From Bacteroidales bacterium (GTDB lineage Bacteria > Bacteroidota > Bacteroidia > Bacteroidales > ML635J-15), in NCBI GenBank assembly GCA_007130555.1, contig SLSH01000062.1, positions 1 to 7,144 of the forward strand: a stretch of DNA of 7,144 bases, given 5' to 3'. The notes beneath the pieces are model-generated. The model saw nothing but the letters and a program-made list of their open reading frames with translations. It ran no database searches and had not been told where the DNA came from. Below are positions 5,607-7,144 of the stretch, in pieces. The translations under genes were made by a program, and so were the position numbers. Each line of letters begins with the position of its first letter. Position 1 is the stretch's first letter.

Positions 5607-7144
5607 ATGGATAATTATATTGTATCAGCAAGAAAATACAGACCGGATAATTTTGACTCGGTAGTAGGGCAGGACTCAATTACAATAACCTTAAGAAATT
5701 CCGTTAAAACAAAACAAATTGCACAGGCATATTTGTTCTGCGGTCCCAGAGGTGTCGGAAAAACTACATGTGCCAGAATATTTGCTAAAACAATAAATTG
5801 CAGTAGTCCTACTGATGATTTTGAAGCATGTAATCAGTGCGAATCTTGTGTGGCTTTTAATAAACTACGTTCTTTAAATATTCACGAATTAGATGCCGCT
5901 TCAAATAATTCTGTTGACGATATCAGAAACCTTATTGATCAGGTAAGAATACCTCCGCAAATAGGCAGTTACAGCGTTTATATAATTGACGAGGTGCACA
6001 TGTTGTCCAGCTCGGCTTTTAATGCTTTTCTTAAAACTCTCGAAGAACCGCCTAAACACGTAGTATTTATTCTTGCAACAACCGAAAAACATAAAATTAT
6101 ACCTACAATTTTATCTCGGTGTCAGATTTTTGACTTTAACAGAATTAAAGTAGAAGATATCCGCAAAAGACTAGAGTTTGTCGCTCAAAGTGAAAATATA
6201 TCTGCCGAACAGGATGCACTGCAAATTATTGCTCAAAAAGCTGACGGAGCAATGAGAGATGCTCTCTCAATATTCGACCAGATAGTGAGTTTTACAGGGA
6301 AAAATATTACTTATGACGAAACTATTAAAAATCTTAATGTCCTCGATTATGAATATTTTTTCAGGCTTACACAAGCTTTTTTAGAATGTGATTATACCGA
6401 AACTTTGATTATTTTTGACGAAATCCTTAATAAAGGATTCGAAGGTGCACATTTTATTAACGGACTTGCATCTCATTTCAGAGATCTGCTGATTTGTAAA
6501 GAACCGAAAACTATTGAACTTCTCGAAGTCGGAAAAAATATTAAAGAAAAATACATAAAGTATTCTGCAGAATGTTCCGTGGCTTTTTTATTTAATGCTA
6601 TTAACTTATCTAATGAAGCAGATTTTAAGTATAAACAAAGCCAGAATAAAAGATTGCTGATAGAATTAACACTGCTTAAAATCTCTAAGTTAAGCAATCC
6701 TCAGAATTTCGAAGTAGAGGTAAATGAAAAAACCGAAACATATAAAAAAGAAGAAACTGCAAAAAAAGATAGTTCAGCCAAGCCGGATAGTACTAAAGTA
6801 GAAGATAATAAAATTGCAAAAGATACAGAACAAAATAATAAACAGGAAACAGAAATTGACGATAAAAGTGAAAATGATAATATTGCGAAAATTACAACCG
6901 GTAGCACTACGATTAAAAGCCATTCTATTCGCGGATTAATCGAATCCGAAACAAAAAAATCAGAAAATAATTCAACAACACAGGAAGAAGAAAATAATCA
7001 ATCCCGTATAAATATTGATAATATAGGTACAGACAGTTTTGATGAAGAAAAACTTAAATATGTATGGACTAAATATGCCGAAACTCAAATGTCTGATGAT
7101 AACAGACTATTCGCTTATTTAAATCAGAATAAACCCGTAATTAC
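5607..7144 (+). CDS. dnaX: DNA polymerase III gamma/tau subunit DnaX, 3' end cut by window
   Basis: DnaX is the ATPase motor of the clamp loader that puts the sliding clamp on DNA; the full-length tau form also binds the polymerase. The frame is open for 512 codons from ATG 5607 to the right edge with no stop, so the end is missing. Domain I (about 1-180) opens with SARKYRPDNFDSVVGQ and has Walker A GPRGVGKTT (46-54), four zinc-site cysteines C65, C75, C78 and C81, the DEVH Walker B box (128-131), sensor 1 near LATTEKHK (156-163) and the SRC arginine finger (170-172). Sensor 2 is GAMRDALS (214-221). Domain III runs to about residue 365. A Lys/Glu/Asn/Thr/Ser-rich linker (about 370-475) follows, then a folded segment from about 478 (FDEEKLKYVWTKYAETQ) that probably belongs to the polymerase-binding C-terminal domain. 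The 124-nt gap and promoter candidate suggest its own transcription unit. Two possible slippery sites lie in the linker and are listed separately. Confidence 0.97.
   Translation, partial: MDNYIVSARKYRPDNFDSVVGQDSITITLRNSVKTKQIAQAYLFCGPRGVGKTTCARIFAKTINCSSPTDDFEACNQCESCVAFNKLRSLNIHELDAASNNSVDDIRNLIDQVRIPPQIGSYSVYIIDEVHMLSSSAFNAFLKTLEEPPKHVVFILATTEKHKIIPTILSRCQIFDFNRIKVEDIRKRLEFVAQSENISAEQDALQIIAQKADGAMRDALSIFDQIVSFTGKNITYDETIKNLNVLDYEYFFRLTQAFLECDYTETLIIFDEILNKGFEGAHFINGLASHFRDLLICKEPKTIELLEVGKNIKEKYIKYSAECSVAFLFNAINLSNEADFKYKQSQNKRLLIELTLLKISKLSNPQNFEVEVNEKTETYKKEETAKKDSSAKPDSTKVEDNKIAKDTEQNNKQETEIDDKSENDNIAKITTGSTTIKSHSIRGLIESETKKSENNSTTQEEENNQSRINIDNIGTDSFDEEKLKYVWTKYAETQMSDDNRLFAYLNQNKPVI
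6761..6772 (+). promoter_or_regulatory. dnaX: Candidate -1 frameshift/slippage site in dnaX with immediate stop
   Basis: Codons 385-388 read GCA AAA AAA GAT, so the A7 run 6761-6767 forms the heptamer A AAA AAA in the correct phase (X XXY YYZ). A -1 slip, or an extra A added by RNA polymerase, gives one Arg codon (AGA) and then TAG at 6770-6772. The product would be about 388 residues containing ATPase, zinc and oligomerisation domains but no tail: a gamma-like form. The E. coli dnaX site, A AAA AAG, also stops after one shifted codon. I see no Shine-Dalgarno stimulator or convincing downstream stem-loop by eye, so use of the site is unproven. Confidence 0.4.
6953..6970 (+). promoter_or_regulatory. 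dnaX: Second candidate slippery heptamer in dnaX linker
   Basis: Codons 449-452 read ACA AAA AAA TCA, placing another A AAA AAA (6953-6959) in slippage phase. After a -1 shift the frame reads ATC AGA AAA TAA, stopping at 6968-6970 and giving a product of about 454 residues. It lies further along the disordered linker than the first site. No stimulatory element is apparent, and A7 runs are frequent in this genome. Confidence 0.22.

Noticed and set aside
6768..6800. Stimulatory stem-loop downstream of the first dnaX slippery site
   Set aside because: The best pairing I found is a 4-bp TAGT/ACTA stem (6770-6773 with 6792-6795) with mismatches inside, too weak to claim. An RNA folding calculation would be needed.
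5901..6907. Three minus-strand open frames (5901-6092, 6473-6697, 6701-6907)
   Set aside because: All are antisense to dnaX, whose protein sequence explains this region. The Ser/Phe/Leu-rich product at 6701-6907 is just the complement of the Lys/Glu-rich linker.
1..7144. CRISPR arrays, tRNA/rRNA genes, insertion sequences or a defence cassette
   Set aside because: No spaced direct repeats, tRNA-like cloverleaf, transposase motifs or terminal inverted repeats were seen. Every long frame is explained by the genes listed.

Overview
This window looks like a chromosomal segment of a low-GC member of the Bacteroidota. The G+C content is roughly 30% by eye. The evidence is the gene content (a type III pantothenate kinase, a FadL-like barrel, a lipoprotein-type LptC and a DUF21/CBS/CorC-C protein), signal peptides that end in the G-Q cleavage style common in this phylum, A/T-rich translation start regions without clear Shine-Dalgarno sequences, and one perfect match to the Bacteroidota -7 promoter box (TAnnTTTG) upstream of dnaX. 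I cannot assign a genus.

Layout: positions 1-83 hold the possible last 15 codons of an upstream gene and a short spacer. From 84 to 5482 six genes run head to tail on the + strand and almost touch one another. They are coaX (type III pantothenate kinase), an outer-membrane beta-barrel protein, a secreted TPR protein, an LptC-type lipoprotein, a small two-helix membrane protein and a DUF21/CBS transporter-like protein. Four of the five junctions overlap or are 1 nt apart, and the fifth gap is 21 nt, so this is very probably one transcription unit. A 124-nt extremely A/T-rich gap (5483-5606) follows, with a hairpin candidate and a promoter candidate. Then comes dnaX (clamp-loader gamma/tau subunit), which runs off the right edge.

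How the genes fit together: apart from coaX (first step of CoA synthesis) and dnaX (replication), the genes concern the cell envelope. A barrel, a periplasmic TPR protein and LptC next to each other suggest an outer-membrane or LPS assembly neighbourhood, but only LptC has an established role there. The assignment of the barrel and TPR proteins to that process is inference from context.

No mobile element, CRISPR array, tRNA or rRNA is visible, and this is mostly an ordinary housekeeping region. The most interesting signal is in dnaX. Two in-frame A AAA AAA heptamers (6761-6767 and 6953-6959) are each followed by a -1-frame stop within 1-3 codons. This matches the layout of the E. coli dnaX programmed frameshift site that makes the short gamma subunit.
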